This document shows, piece by piece, positions 14,101 through 24,900 of a DNA stretch of 64,000 nt. Source of the DNA: Paralichthys olivaceus (taxonomy: Eukaryota > Chordata > Actinopteri > Pleuronectiformes > Paralichthyidae); NCBI RefSeq assembly GCF_024713975.1, contig NC_091100.1, positions 18,310,001-18,374,000 of the forward strand, read 5' to 3'. Position 1 is the first letter of the stretch. Each line of letters starts with the position of its first letter. The position numbers and the translations under genes are program-made. Under the pieces are notes generated by a model. The model saw only the letters and a program-made list of their open reading frames with translations, did no database searches and was not told the DNA's origin.

Positions 14101-16675
14101 CACATGTAGCACTGAACACTTGTGATCGGATCACTCAGGATGGATATTAATAAAAGGGCTAAACAGGGTCTAAGACTTTTGCACTTTAATTTCTGTACAT
14201 TGGGAATGTTTGCAATTTAAAGCGCAAATGTTTTGTTGTGTCTGTCTTTTCTGATTTTCGTTTTTCAAACTGTTTGTTTTTTACATGTTTTTGATGCTCT
14301 CCCTCTCTGTCTCTCTGTCTTAACGTGGAGCAGTAGGAACCTTCAGAAACAAGCAGAGTACGAGCTCCTTTATTGTGCTCACTTAAAATCATTGAGCGCC
14401 ACTTCCTTGTGCACTGTTGTTCTATTCATAGATCTGTGCAACACTTGCACACAGTAACGACTCATAGACCATGAAAGCATAATATGCATCTCCTCCATGT
14501 GCCTGCACACTGAACATTTTCATCAAATAATATTGTTAATACCTGAATCTTCTTGGTAATTCTGCACCCTCACTAGAGACAGGAAAACTAAACTCTGCAC
14601 TCTCATGCATTCATTCATGTGCATCGCTTCATGTAATTCTTTAATTGCATCTCTGTCCTGCTGTAACTGTAGTCCTCCTGTTTCTCCTAACAGAGGGTGG
14701 CGTGTCCCAAAGCCAGGAGTCCTGTGGGTTGGACAGTGTGTGCCTCAACGGAGGCTACACCCCCAACACCTTCACCCTGCATGGTCTGGGGACGACACCT
14801 GGGTCCCGAGCCGGAGTGGTGGGTAGCACTGACCTCCTGAGAGAGGGAGGAGTCGGTATCGGAGGGGAGGACATCTCACCAGCCCTACTCACCCCGCACG
14901 GAGCCACAGATCTGGGCAGTGCTGGAATGCGCCGGAACCTGTCTGACGCTGCAGCGCTGGAGAAGATGATCATCTCAGAGCTGGTGCAGAGCAACCTAAG
15001 GCCCTCTGTCCCCATGCCGGTTCCTCCCGAGCGCTACGGCAGCCTGGCGAGGCCTCATCACCACGATAGGGCGGCCCTGATGCACACTGCCACACTGACT
15101 CGACACCCACAGCCAGCCCAGGACGGCTGGGCTGCCACCATGCAGCCAAACACACACCACAATGCACAAGATGGCTGGTCACATACAAGGCACCACACAC
15201 AAGACGTCGAGACACATGCCACAACACGCGGGCAAGATCATGCTACAACGCCACGCTTACAAGATGGCTGGTCGCATGCATATACTTCTGGAGATACTGA
15301 GTCCCGTGAGCTTCTTAAAGACGGGGACAGGTCGCAGCTGCAAGGCACTCTGGGACGCCGCGGGCTACAGGACAGGCAGCAAGCACGTCCCCCTGATGTT
15401 CAGGCTCGGCCTTACTCAACACTCAGCCGCACCCCTGGTACTCTGTCCCGCCACCGCGGCACGGTGGAGTCGAGTGTAGGGACGGAAAGAGAAAGAGAAA
15501 GGGAGAGAGACTGGGATCGATACAGGGACAGGCCCCTTCCGCCTCCTCCTCCCCCTCCCCCACAGGAGTCTGAGCCCCTCTACAAGGCTCTGGAAGAGCC
15601 GCTGCTGTCGAAACAGAGGGAGGCAGGTGTGGAGGCGTGGAGAGGTGGCCAGAACAGAGAAAAGGAGGAGACATTTCACTTAAAAAGGGACGGATTGATT
15701 GAGGAATGGAGGGGAGGAGCCGAGCGAGGGAGGGATGATTCTTTTACCTCTCAGAAAAGAGACGGAGAGATTGATGAATGGAGAGGTGGAATGGAAAGAG
15801 GGAGGGATGAACCTCATCTGTTGGAGAAGCGAGATGGAAGATTGGAGGTGTGGCGAGGAGGAGCGGAGGCGGAGAAGGAAGAGACTTTCATAACCCAGAA
15901 GAAAGATTTCGGGATTGAGGTATGGAGAGGTGGGATGGAGAGAGAGAAGGAAGAAACCTTGTTTTTAAAAGACAGAGATGGATGGAGGGCAGGGGTTGAA
16001 CGAGAGAATGAGAAACAGAAGGATAGAGCACTGGACGTGTGGAGAGGAGGGATGGATGTAGACAGGGAGGAATCTTTCCTGTTTGAGAGCAAAGATGGAG
16101 GTTTAGATGGGAGAAAAAGAGGGAAAGATAGAGGGTCTCTTCGGTATCATGGCGAGAGGGAGGATTCAGAGAGCTTTGCTCTGCCTTTGACCCCTGATCT
16201 TGACCTTGATCCTGACTCCTCACCAATCTACGCCAGAGATTCAAACCCCTCCCCACTCTACCCGGGGGAACGAAGCTCGCCGCCACTCAGCATCTTCCCC
16301 CGAAGCTCTCCCCCGACAAATATTTTCGCTCCACGAGACACCAACTCACCTCCCAACAACCTCTACTCTCGACACTCCCCCCAGGTGTACAGCCGAAGCA
16401 GCTCCCCTCCTCGCTTCTACACCCGCACCTCCCCTCCGACACTTTCATACCCCGACAGCAGCCCTGAAGGTCCGGAGGAGGTCAGCCCTGCCGGCCAGCG
16501 GCCCGCCCTGGAATTGCCCTACAGCCTGGGGCGACCCCCGCTGGGGCCACGGCCCAATCACCTGCAGACCTTCTACCAGCCGCCGCCGCTGGCAACCAAT
16601 GGAGACGCAGCTTACACTGCAGAGCCCACCTCTGAGGGAGACGATGGACAGATGCAGCGGGTGACCAGCCTGTGA
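1238..16675 (+). CDS. adgrl1: Latrophilin 1 (adhesion GPCR L1), 5' partial
   Basis: Adhesion G-protein-coupled receptor of neuronal and other plasma membranes; family members bind teneurins and FLRTs and, in mammals, alpha-latrotoxin. Exons: 1238-1451, 1960-2069, 2918-2932, 4202-4409, 4969-5233, 5347-5686, 5768-6061, 7248-7351, 7471-7656, 7768-7806, 7912-8092, 8183-8305, 8526-8743, 8827-9000, 10118-10330, 10487-10707, 10798-10864, 10984-11072, 12564-12732, 12832-12981, 13080-13176, 13271-13381, 14694-16675. They join in one open frame of about 1855 residues, longer than the roughly 1470 of mammals; the excess is in the tail. Domains in order are SUEL lectin, olfactomedin, Pro/Thr linker, HormR, GAIN/GPS, seven helices and a cytoplasmic tail ending VTSL (PDZ ligand). 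Near-identity with mammalian latrophilin 1 runs through the lectin and olfactomedin exons and the C-terminus. The signal-peptide exon is outside the window. An apparent start at 1126 is GTG and intronic. Confidence 0.95.
2101..2140. repeat. CA microsatellite
   Basis: Near-perfect CA dinucleotide run in an adgrl1 intron, starting about 30 bp after the lectin exon donor. Confidence 0.95.
2918..2932 (+). CDS. adgrl1: 15-nt adgrl1 microexon (KVDQK insert)
   Basis: An acceptor (TAG at 2915-2917) and a donor (GTAAAG from 2933) bracket 15 nt. Placed between exons 1960-2069 and 4202-4409 it keeps frame and inserts Lys-Val-Asp-Gln-Lys between the lectin and olfactomedin domains. Mammalian latrophilin 1 has a five-residue alternatively spliced insert (KVEQK) at this exact junction. 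Skipping also keeps frame, giving Tyr-Ile-Phe. Confidence 0.88.
4202..5686 (+). CDS. adgrl1: adgrl1 exons for the olfactomedin domain
   Basis: Exons 4202-4409, 4969-5233 and 5347-5686. The translation runs from FVCPGSL through [53 protein letters not shown] and [15 protein letters not shown]. This is the five-bladed propeller that binds FLRT proteins in mammals. The third exon carries a region ([23 protein letters not shown] in one-letter code, broken here as [10 protein letters not shown] and [13 protein letters not shown]) slightly longer than mammalian latrophilin 1. Confidence 0.95.
5768..7351 (+). CDS. adgrl1: adgrl1 exons for the Pro/Thr-rich linker and HormR domain
   Basis: Exon 5768-6061 encodes a Ser/Thr/Pro-rich stalk, a likely O-glycosylated spacer, then [19 protein letters not shown]. 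Exon 7248-7351 completes the hormone-receptor motif with [20 protein letters not shown]. The split glycine codon (G|GT) is conserved on both sides of the intron. The 1.2-kb intron between them shows no further coding exon. Confidence 0.92.
7471..9000 (+). CDS. adgrl1: adgrl1 exons for the GAIN domain and GPS cleavage site
   Basis: Exons 7471-7656, 7768-7806, 7912-8092, 8183-8305, 8526-8743 and 8827-9000. The sequence starts [14 protein letters not shown] and ends with [14 protein letters not shown] and [16 protein letters not shown]. The GPS autoproteolysis site is HL|SS (HL|TN in mammals), so the residue following the cut is Ser rather than Thr; both support cleavage in this family. All four GPS cysteines and both tryptophans are present. 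A GACA/GATA microsatellite lies in the intron just after the 39-nt exon. Confidence 0.93.
7814..7872. repeat. GACA/GATA tetranucleotide microsatellite
   Basis: A run of GACA units passes into GATA units, immediately downstream of the 39-nt adgrl1 exon ending at 7806. Confidence 0.95.
10118..12732 (+). CDS. adgrl1: adgrl1 exons for the seven-transmembrane region
   Basis: Exons 10118-10330, 10487-10707, 10798-10864, 10984-11072 and 12564-12732. Recognisable blocks are [15 protein letters not shown] (TM1), [13 protein letters not shown] (TM2), [14 protein letters not shown] (TM3), [16 protein letters not shown] (loop 2 and TM5), MTLHKMH (loop 3) and [15 protein letters not shown] (TM7). The last donor is the weaker GTCAGG. 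The 1.5-kb intron before the last of these exons contains a solo LTR. Confidence 0.93.
11284..11882 (-). mobile_element. Solo LTR (Gypsy-like) in an adgrl1 intron
   Basis: The 599-bp element starts TGTCAGGGTT and ends AACCGTGACA, giving TG...CA ends with short inverted repeats, and is flanked by a perfect 5-bp duplication TGTAG (11279-11283 and 11883-11887). Read on the minus strand it has a TATATAAGT box (11492-11500) roughly two-thirds along. The 5' third of the minus-strand reading holds a small tandem repeat built on 'acaaggaggggaacacag'. These are hallmarks of a recombined solo LTR. The family name is inferred from the 5-bp duplication only. Confidence 0.75.
12832..16675 (+). CDS. adgrl1: adgrl1 exons for the cytoplasmic tail
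   Basis: Exons 12832-12981, 13080-13176, 13271-13381 and 14694-16675. Conserved landmarks are [66 protein letters not shown] and the C-terminal [10 protein letters not shown], whose VTSL is the Shank/PDZ ligand. The 12832-12981 exon ends with SRRATANRQ, nine residues absent from the mammalian sequence I recall. The last exon also has QDGW-containing repeats, an ERERERERD stretch, a run of nine prolines and the tandem WRGG array described separately. Confidence 0.93.
13534..14153. mobile_element. Non-autonomous DNA element with ~40-bp terminal inverted repeats
   Basis: The left end (13534-13575) and the reverse complement of the right end (about 14117-14150) share nearly the same string, including 'atccatcctgag' and 'gatccgatcacaagtg'. 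There is no coding capacity inside. It lies in the adgrl1 intron before the last exon. A related, more divergent copy sits at about 38315-38753. Confidence 0.65.
15635..16108 (+). repeat. adgrl1: In-frame 72-bp tandem repeat encoding a 24-residue WRGG unit
   Basis: Within the last adgrl1 exon, units begin with a residue followed by Trp-Arg-Gly-Gly, continue with Glu/Arg/Lys-rich charged residues, and end near KRDG or KKD. Unit lengths are about 23, 24, 24, 24, 39 (a full unit fused to a degenerate WRAG one) and 24 residues, 158 in all. Five of the units have 23 or 24 residues. The array is frame-preserving and strongly charged, probably disordered. Confidence 0.9.
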
Positions 16676-17650
16676 CTAGGGCGGTGGTGATCGGGGCATA
16701 GAAACCAAGGAGGAGAAGGACGATGGCGATAATAACAACAACAAATGATGATTATGATGATCAAACTGATGGAAATGATGATGCGTATGATGATGAAGAA
16801 GATGCCAAGGAGGGATGAAGAAGGTACCGAAGATGAAAATGACAGCAATGGCTCCTCCCTGCTTCTATCTCCTGATCACCACGAGATTCCCCCCTCTCCA
16901 TGTTTTGTTACTTTTCTATGACTGTGATCCATTTCTAACTCTTCCTCCTCCTCTTCCTCTCCCGCTCCTCTCCTTCCTGAAACCCTGCTGTGTCTTCCCG
17001 TCTCATCAGTGCTTATCCTTATTGGCCCATAGTCTACGTTTCTATGGATTCATCGGCTGGGTGTCGCCCCCTCCCTGTAGCAAGCAAACAGTGTGTCAAA
17101 GAAGCACTAATGTGTTGCCAAAAAATCCTTTCAAAGAACATGTGCATGACTTTATAGTGGCTTTACGAGGCTACATACCATAGGAGGGAAGTGCTGAATG
17201 CATATGTGCGAGTGTGTGTGTGTGTCTTGCTTGATGAGCATGCGTGTGTGAAAGGGCACGTGTGTGTGTATGAGCGTGTGTGTGCGTGTGTGTATATATA
17301 CATCATTCTTGTATAATTAATGTATCACAGTGAAGCATTTTATCAATATCAACTGGGGGGCTTCTTACACACAAACCCCTGCTACTGAGTTTGAACTCTT
17401 GACCAATCCCATTTCACAATAAGACCAAAACCTCCGCCCCCCTCAAACACCTCCTCCTCCAACCTCCACCTGCCAGGTGATGGAACTCGTTGCCGTGGAG
17501 TTTGTCATAGCAACAGAACTCTTGACTACGGAGCCAGAGATCATATAAAAACCTCAGAACTTTTCTGCAACCCCCTGAGATCCTTGTACATATCGACCTC
17601 AAGTGTTCTGATTGTCTTGTATTGCTATTGAAGTTCAAGTAAACATGTGA

Positions 17651-17656
17651 AATAAA
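17651..17656 (+). promoter_or_regulatory. adgrl1: Probable adgrl1 polyadenylation signal
   Basis: AATAAA about 975 bp after the adgrl1 stop, followed closely by a T/GT-rich stretch typical of a downstream cleavage element. The implied 3' UTR (16676 to about 17680) contains GAT-rich and GTGT-rich sequence. Confidence 0.65.
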
Positions 17657-17699
17657 TGTTTTGGTCTTTGTGTGGATGTACAGAGAGATGGAGGGTTTC

Positions 17700-19540
17700 A
17701 GAAAAAGGAGAATGACAGTAGAAACGATGGAGAACATGAAATTTACATACTTCCTTTAAATCTCTTGGCATACTTGAGGAACTTTTACTTTAAATACATA
17801 CTGTGTATGCACACTATCTCTGACAGGGGATATTTGACTGATATTTAACTTTTTAAATACTTTGAGGTTAAAAGTATAAAATATATAAAAATAGCCTATA
17901 CTTTTGCACAACTTAAGTTTGCAGGACAAAAGTATTACTACTTTTACTTCAGTTAAGGACCTGTGTATTTGTGCTACATCTGTTGATGAAAAAAACATAT
18001 AAACTGTATATACTTTTTTTACATGGTGCTGTTTAAATAGCTTTATTGGCCTTAGTGTTGTCTTCGGAAAAGAAGAAAATTACAGTTAAAAAACAAGTCA
18101 GAGGAGTATACATATACATGAGTGAAAATAGTAAAGTAAGGTTTAGCTATGGTAAACTATTGTTGCTAAATAATTAGATGTTGGACTCCTTTGTTGTGGA
18201 CTCATCACATAAATTATACTCATTATTCAAATTACCAGTGGCAAATATTTTATTTCCCTAAAGGTGTTCTTGAGATATCGTGTTCACAAGAACAGGACGT
18301 CACCATGACCTTGACCTTATACCTTTGACCACAAGAATTGAATCAATTCATCAAAATAAGCGTTTGTACTAAATTTGATATTCCCTTCCTGAGACCTTCC
18401 TGCGTTCAGACCAAAAACCTCACAGTGACCTTGACCTTTGACCAGCAAAGTCCATTAGACCATCTAATTCTAATGAGTATCCAGTCCAAATGAAATGAAG
18501 AAATTTCCTCAAGATGCTCATGAGTGATTGTGTTCACGGGAATGGGACCTACAGATGGATGGACAACCTGAAAACATAATATAATAATACAAATCAGTCA
18601 GATGATGTGTAATTGTGAGCATAGCCTCTTCCAGCTCATAGTTTTGGTTTAACTGCAAGACGTAGAGTGATGGTCTTTTAAAAGAATATGCATTAAGATG
18701 TTAATTCTTTACTCTCAAAATGATTATGTAATTGTATTTGAGTAAAAGACACAAAGTGAACTAAAATAGTCCCATTTTTTTAAGAAAATTGCCTTTTTCT
18801 TTATTGATCAGTGTGCTCTTGAAATAGTGAGTAGCCAAGAAAAATGCTGTACATATTAATATAAATCCAACCAAAAACTAGTCGCAAATGCATTCTTCTT
18901 CTATATTCAATATCTATCACATTCTCATAGTTATTCTTTTATCAGTAAACTACAAAATATGACATCGAAGTGGTACAATACACGAGGAAAGAAAATTGCT
19001 TTCTTGCTGTTTGTGCTTCCTTCAACAACCCAACCATATTCAATGGCATTATGTAGAAAATAAAAGAAATCAGATACACATTTGTATAAAATACATTCTA
19101 CATAGCAAATCATTTTAAAGTGGTAATTAGTAATACTAACATGGAAAAAAGTGCTTTTACAGTATCATTCGATTTGTACAAAATCTGTATATATTTACAG
19201 GTGACGTTTCGAGTGGTAGTGGTCGCTGTGTGTGTTCAGTCTCATCTCACAGGTAAGTATCACATGTTAAGGTCATTCACAAGGACAAAAGGTCAAGTGC
19301 TCATGCTGATTATGCAACACTCTGGCGGAGCAGGCGCTGGAGTTTTCAGCTCGTTCCCTCTTCCTTTCTCACAGCTCATATGTCCTTTCACTGTTTCTCT
19401 CTCTGTCTGAGCACTGAGGTATGTGGTTGGACTTCACAGGAAATGGTCTCACATTCTTCACATCTCTTGTTTATCCGAGGCAGACTGTAGGCAGCAGGTG
19501 GATGTTGGTACCGGCAGTCGGGGGGTGGTGGGGGCCAGGT
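17700..19540. other. Intergenic: adgrl1 to plpp (convergent 3' ends)
   Basis: AT-rich sequence with no exon seen. A dispersed teleost-type repeat occupies about 18250-18580, marked by repeated 'gaccttgacctttgacc' phrases. TTTATT at 18800-18805 (AATAAA on the minus strand) could be the plpp polyadenylation signal, about 740 bp past its stop. Confidence 0.5.
18250..18580. repeat. Dispersed repeat with 'gaccttgacctttgacc' motifs
   Basis: It contains 'cttgagatatcgtgttcac' near 18270 and several tandem 'gaccttgacc' phrases. The reverse complement of the first phrase recurs near 48518 ('aacacgatatctcaaga'), so the two are inverted copies of one family. I recognise the pattern as common in teleost introns but cannot assign a class. 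Confidence 0.6.
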
Positions 19541-21550
19541 TTAGCAGACAGTGTGGTGGGGTGACAGGGGGGTGTCCAGGGTCTCAGTTGGAGAGAGGGC
19601 TGAACTGGAGCTTTTAAACATGGAGGAGATGTGGAAGGCCTGAGAATACACCGAGAGAAACGGGTTACTGCAAGTCAAAATGTCTTTTTTGAGCTGTCAA
19701 CTAGATTATATATCTGCTCTTTGACGAAATACATACATGCTGGTTTTAGTATCAGATTTATTACCAAAATAGAAGAAAACAATCTACATGGGTTGAACAT
19801 GGCTCATAACACAACTTAGTTTCAAATCATCTAGGACCTTGTAGGACCGATGCTAACATACGATGTCTCTACATCATGAGCTTTTCAAATCAATGCTGAA
19901 ACTCAAACGGCTTGGGACGACTCATCAGGAAACGTCAGGTGAGAATCCTTCTACTTCATACGACATTTCTGTTGAAAAGTGTGTGTGATGCTACTGGATT
20001 CATAACTAACTTAGCTCTAGCAAACTTATGGGTTATATATGTGTGTGTGTTTTAGTGTGGGGTTGGGGAGGGGGTGTAAGTAAGTGTCAGCCCCACTTCC
20101 CATCACTGCATTCTCAAGGCATGTTTTTCATTTCCAGGGAGAGACACTTCATCCAAACCTTAGGGGTAAAGTTACACATTAACAGACTTGCACTGATGAA
20201 CAAAAACCAGCAGACGAGGTATACTGACCACCCAGTAAGCAGTGAGGGCTCCCTGTATGTAGCCTGTCAGCACGTCGGACGGGTGGTGCTGGTAGTCTGA
20301 GATGCGGGTCAAGCCTGTGTAGACCGCCAGCAAAACCAGGAAGAACTGCAGCGCCGGCCTGAGCAGCCGAGCCCCACGCCACGTCAGCCTTGCCTGCAGG
20401 TAAAACTGCATCACAAAAACAAAACAGTGCTAATTAATGCAACAGTGCAGTCATCATCACAGCCTTTATTCCAACCTTACCCTGTCTTTACAAGAGTATC
20501 TCACCATTTATTAGTGCATGTTCCCTGATCTCCTGCTGTTTTAATTTGCTGTTAAAGCTCTTTACTGTTAATTCAGACTCAAACTCCACATTTACTTGAA
20601 GTTCAGTCACCACAGAGCTGCTATGAGTCACGTTTTTTTAACACAAATACTATCTTCCCTCACTTATTAAATCTAAGTGTTGAAATAATGGCTTTTATTC
20701 TAGGTATGACGGTGGGTTGAATGTATTTAACTAGAAAAGCACTCAGAGAAGGTATTCCTCTGCTAAGACTTATTGGCAACCATATCACCATAATGCATAT
20801 TGAGATCAGATCTAATCTGGTTCATAAACAAACAGATAAACGTACAACAAAGAAAAGGATAGGAGTGAAAACATAACCACATCGGCAGGGGTAAAAATAA
20901 GGAAAAATGGTTTGGGGAGTAAGAAACTGATGTGGATCTCAACCTAATCAAATAAGAGAATCATAGTGGAATCGGGTGGCTGTGGCTCAGGAGGTAGAGC
21001 GGGTCGTCCACTAACCAGAAGGACAGTGGCTTGCTCCTCTTTGCATGAATGTGTGTGAATGGGTAAATGGCAAAAACTATACTGTCAAGCACTTTGAGTG
21101 GTCATCAAGACTAGAAAAGCTACTGTGGCTGAGGGGCTAGTGCAGTTGTCCTCCAACCAGAAGCCCTTACCGAAGTGTTCTTGGCAAGATGCAGAATCCC
21201 AAAAAACGGCCCCTCATAGATGTTGAATGCCCTAATTGTAATTGTAAGTCAGCATCAGCTAAATGAAATGTAAATAAAGACCACTCCCCACAAGCAAAGT
21301 CTGCCACCAGCACAATAGACACTGCCATTCGCCATAATATCAAAACAACAAATGAAGTAATATGTTTTGGAAGAATGGTATTTTTCCCTCCAGCAGCTTC
21401 TGATGTCTCCAGTTTTGATGACAATGGAGATTAACAACTCTGTTGTCGCTTACAGTAAGTCCTTCCTTTACTAATCATAGTACAGCACTACAGAAACATG
21501 AGGAAGTATTAGAGTTAAGGAAAGTAATCACAGATCAGCAAGCAGAGATT

Positions 21551-21591
<41 letters not shown>

Positions 21592-21947
21592 TATGCACAC
21601 ATTCACATACTGTATGCAGGCACTTGCAAGCATGAACACAAAGTTTCAAATACACATATAAATGCAGGAGCTTACACACACACACACACACACACACACT
21701 CGAACACAATAGAGGAGAGCAGTGAGGCGGTGAGGCGAGGTCACACTCCTCCCACAGCAGAACAAAGCTGTCCCTGTTTGTCCCATTCCTCCATTCAGTT
21801 CCTCTCTTCCTCCCTCTGCTCTTTCATGCTCCCTCGTTCTGCTGCTAACTGGACTGATGATGGGTCCCCGTTTCATTCACTCCCGCTTTGTATTTCATAC
21901 AGGGATGGTAATTGGAAATTGGAGAGACAGTAAATTGGGTTTGCCGG

Positions 21948-21990
<43 letters not shown>

Positions 21991-24900
21991 CAGAGTAGTA
22001 GACAGATAGAGATACTCACTGCTAAATAGAGCATCGTGTACATGGCAAAGGAAGCATGGCCAGAGAAGAAGGACTTCCTACAAACGTGGAGAAATATTTA
22101 TGACATTATAAGTTCAATTTATACCTACTTCTTATATTATTATATTATTAATTATACCACAATTTACACTCACACACACATACATACATACATACATACC
22201 TCGCCTCTTCCTCTTCCTCTGGCTGTCGGCAGGTCACTGTTGCAATATAACTTCCTGGCGTGCAGTTGAGTGATGCATAAGTGACCCCACACACAGAGAG
22301 GAAGTGTGGTCGTAGCCGGCCCACACTCAGCTTGGCCATGTTGGTCAGTGATTGGCCGATGCAGCAGCCAAACAGGAAGCAGCCCAGCTCCTTGTACAGA
22401 CAGGACACGTACAGGTTCCTGACAAAGGACTTGGAGCTGACGCCTCGGAAGCGTACCCTGTAACACTCCCCGAGGACGATCTGGTGTGAACACACAACCG
22501 CCATATTACAGTCTCCCTATCCTCCTCACAAGCTGGGACATGGTATACATACAGTTTGAGTAACAAGGTGACTGCTATGATGTGCACTCACTGTAAGGCC
22601 GGTGATGACGATGCCACCGGTGATGAGTAATTCATCTGGTATGGCCTCTCGGTGCAGATGAGGATAGGTGATGCTGGGGTCCCCACACATAAAGCCCCTT
22701 CTGTAAGGACTCACTGCCTTCAGCTCACATGCGAAGAAAGGGATGGTGGCTGCAAAGGAGGAGGAGGAGAAGGGAAATGAAAAGAATTTGATGGAGTGGG
22801 ATATGGTTCGGTATTAGAAGAATCCCTGGGTGGGTACAGATATTCCTCTTTGTGGTGAGATAGGTGAGGTACTGGAGAGGATGAGAGGGAGGAGAAAAGT
22901 GGAGTAAAACTAGAGGTTGAGAAAGGGAAGGATTGTAAAGCTGTTGCCCTGCAGGGTACAGCATTTTTTTTTTTTACATTTTTGCATCTGTAGTGTGTTA
23001 GAAACCTGTGTTATCACATTAGCTCATTCAAACATTATCCAAAGTTTTTGCTGGGGGGGTTGGTAGGAAAAACTGCAGAGAAGGTCCGGAGCCTCGCACT
23101 CGGTCATTTGCGTTCTCACGTACAGTACAAAGAATGTCGGGTGATTATCTGGAGTTCAGAGCCTCTCTGAAAGCAGCTTCAGGGAGCACAGTAAAAAATG
23201 AGGTTACGTTTGATATACATATGTCCTATCGTCATCACCTGTGTGGGTCTATAGCCACTGATTGGTTTGTAGACGGAGTGCATGTGACATCCGCTAACTT
23301 TTTGGAATTAGGTGCATAGATAGTATTTCCGTTTGAATGGAGAAAATCAATTAACTTATTTTTGTTGCAACTGTAATGTAATTATGGTATTACTAGCATT
23401 AAAACTTGGTCCATTGGTTTTCTGAGGCGTCTTTCAGACCTGTTATTTTGGTTTGGCCTTTACTTAAGATTCCGAATGTCCATTCCACACAAGGTAAGGG
23501 TGGAAACGCCCTCAGTCTCATCACATTTCCGTTGGAACCAAAATAAGATCTAATACCCAGCATCAATGGACATATAATAAAACTGACAGGAGATATGACA
23601 TAAGGGGATTGATGAAAGAGTAGAAGGTCAAATAAGGAGTAGTTTTACAGCAAAATAAGGGTGGGAACCAGGACTTTTCTCCTGAGAACCTAACGAGTTA
23701 GACAACTGTGAGGAATGTGAAGGTCACAACAGAACTGCTCCACTGGGACGAAAGACGCTTAAGTGACTGTAGAAAGCTCCCACGTCCTGACTGAATACAG
23801 ACCGAATCCATTGAGACTGGAAATAGAAGAGTGAGGCAGGCCGAGCTCAAAACAGACCGAGTCTGGACTGCGCATGAGCAGTGTGTGTGTGTGTGTGTGA
23901 GTGTGTGTGTATGTGTGTGTGTATTTGTGTGTGTTGTGTGTATTTGTGTGTGTTGTGTGTGTTGATGAGAAGAGAGAGGGGATTTGTTTGTGACTTCAGT
24001 TCAACTCTCTCCTACAAAACAAAGAACGAATGCTGCAGCAGCTCTGAGCCAGAACCAGCCTCACACTGTCTCTGTCTGTCTCTGGTTGTCCTTGCTTTTC
24101 TCTCTCTCTCTCTCTCTCTATCTCTCTCCATCCATGTCTACACATTAGAGAGAGGAATGAGAGAGAGAGACAGAGAAAGAGAAAGAGAGATGTCTTGGAC
24201 GGCTCCGTCATTTCTGCACACGTCCAATCGGTTGTCGGTGCAGACTACCTCTCAGTCCAGCTTTTTCCAATATAACCTACATTACATAACCACCCTACAT
24301 TCACATATAGGAAACATGGGAGGGAGGGAGGGTCAACGATTACAGCAGTCACACACACACACACCGTGCATTTATTTATTTATAACAAATACAATTCCCC
24401 CCTGGCTTGACTCTACCCTGAGAACGGGAGGTTGTCATGGAAACTGTAGAATTCCCTGGGCAATGCACAAACCAGCTGGCACGGAGGGGCTCGGGAGCGC
24501 GCATTAGTGGAAAAAACATTGCCAGAGATACATGTTGATGGAGAGAGAGAGAGAGAAACTTTCTTTCTATTTTTCCTCTCTTCTTTCTTTCCTGCTTTCT
24601 CTCAATTTCTTCACAAACCCGAAGTTAAAGGTCCAGTGTGTAAGATTTAGGTGAAAGGGATCTATTGGCAGAAATTGAATATAAAATAATCTTAGCATTA
24701 TTCTCACTTGTGTGTTTCATCTAAATTGTACAAATTGTTGTTTCTTTACCCTAGAATTGCACCTTTATATTTAAATACTTCGGGAGGGGGTCCTCTTTAC
24801 AGAGGCTGCCATGTTTTTGACAGTTGTCCAGACTGGACAACTAAACACCTTTTGAGTTTTCATAAAAATTTAAGGCTACCACTGTTTTTTATGTTTGGAA

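Noticed and set aside
14233-14457. Small open frame before the last adgrl1 exon
   Set aside because: Intronic, pyrimidine-rich, with no family resemblance and no splice support.
23881-24507. 208-residue open frame in plpp intron 1
   Set aside because: It is made of TG and CT simple repeats and has no domain signal.
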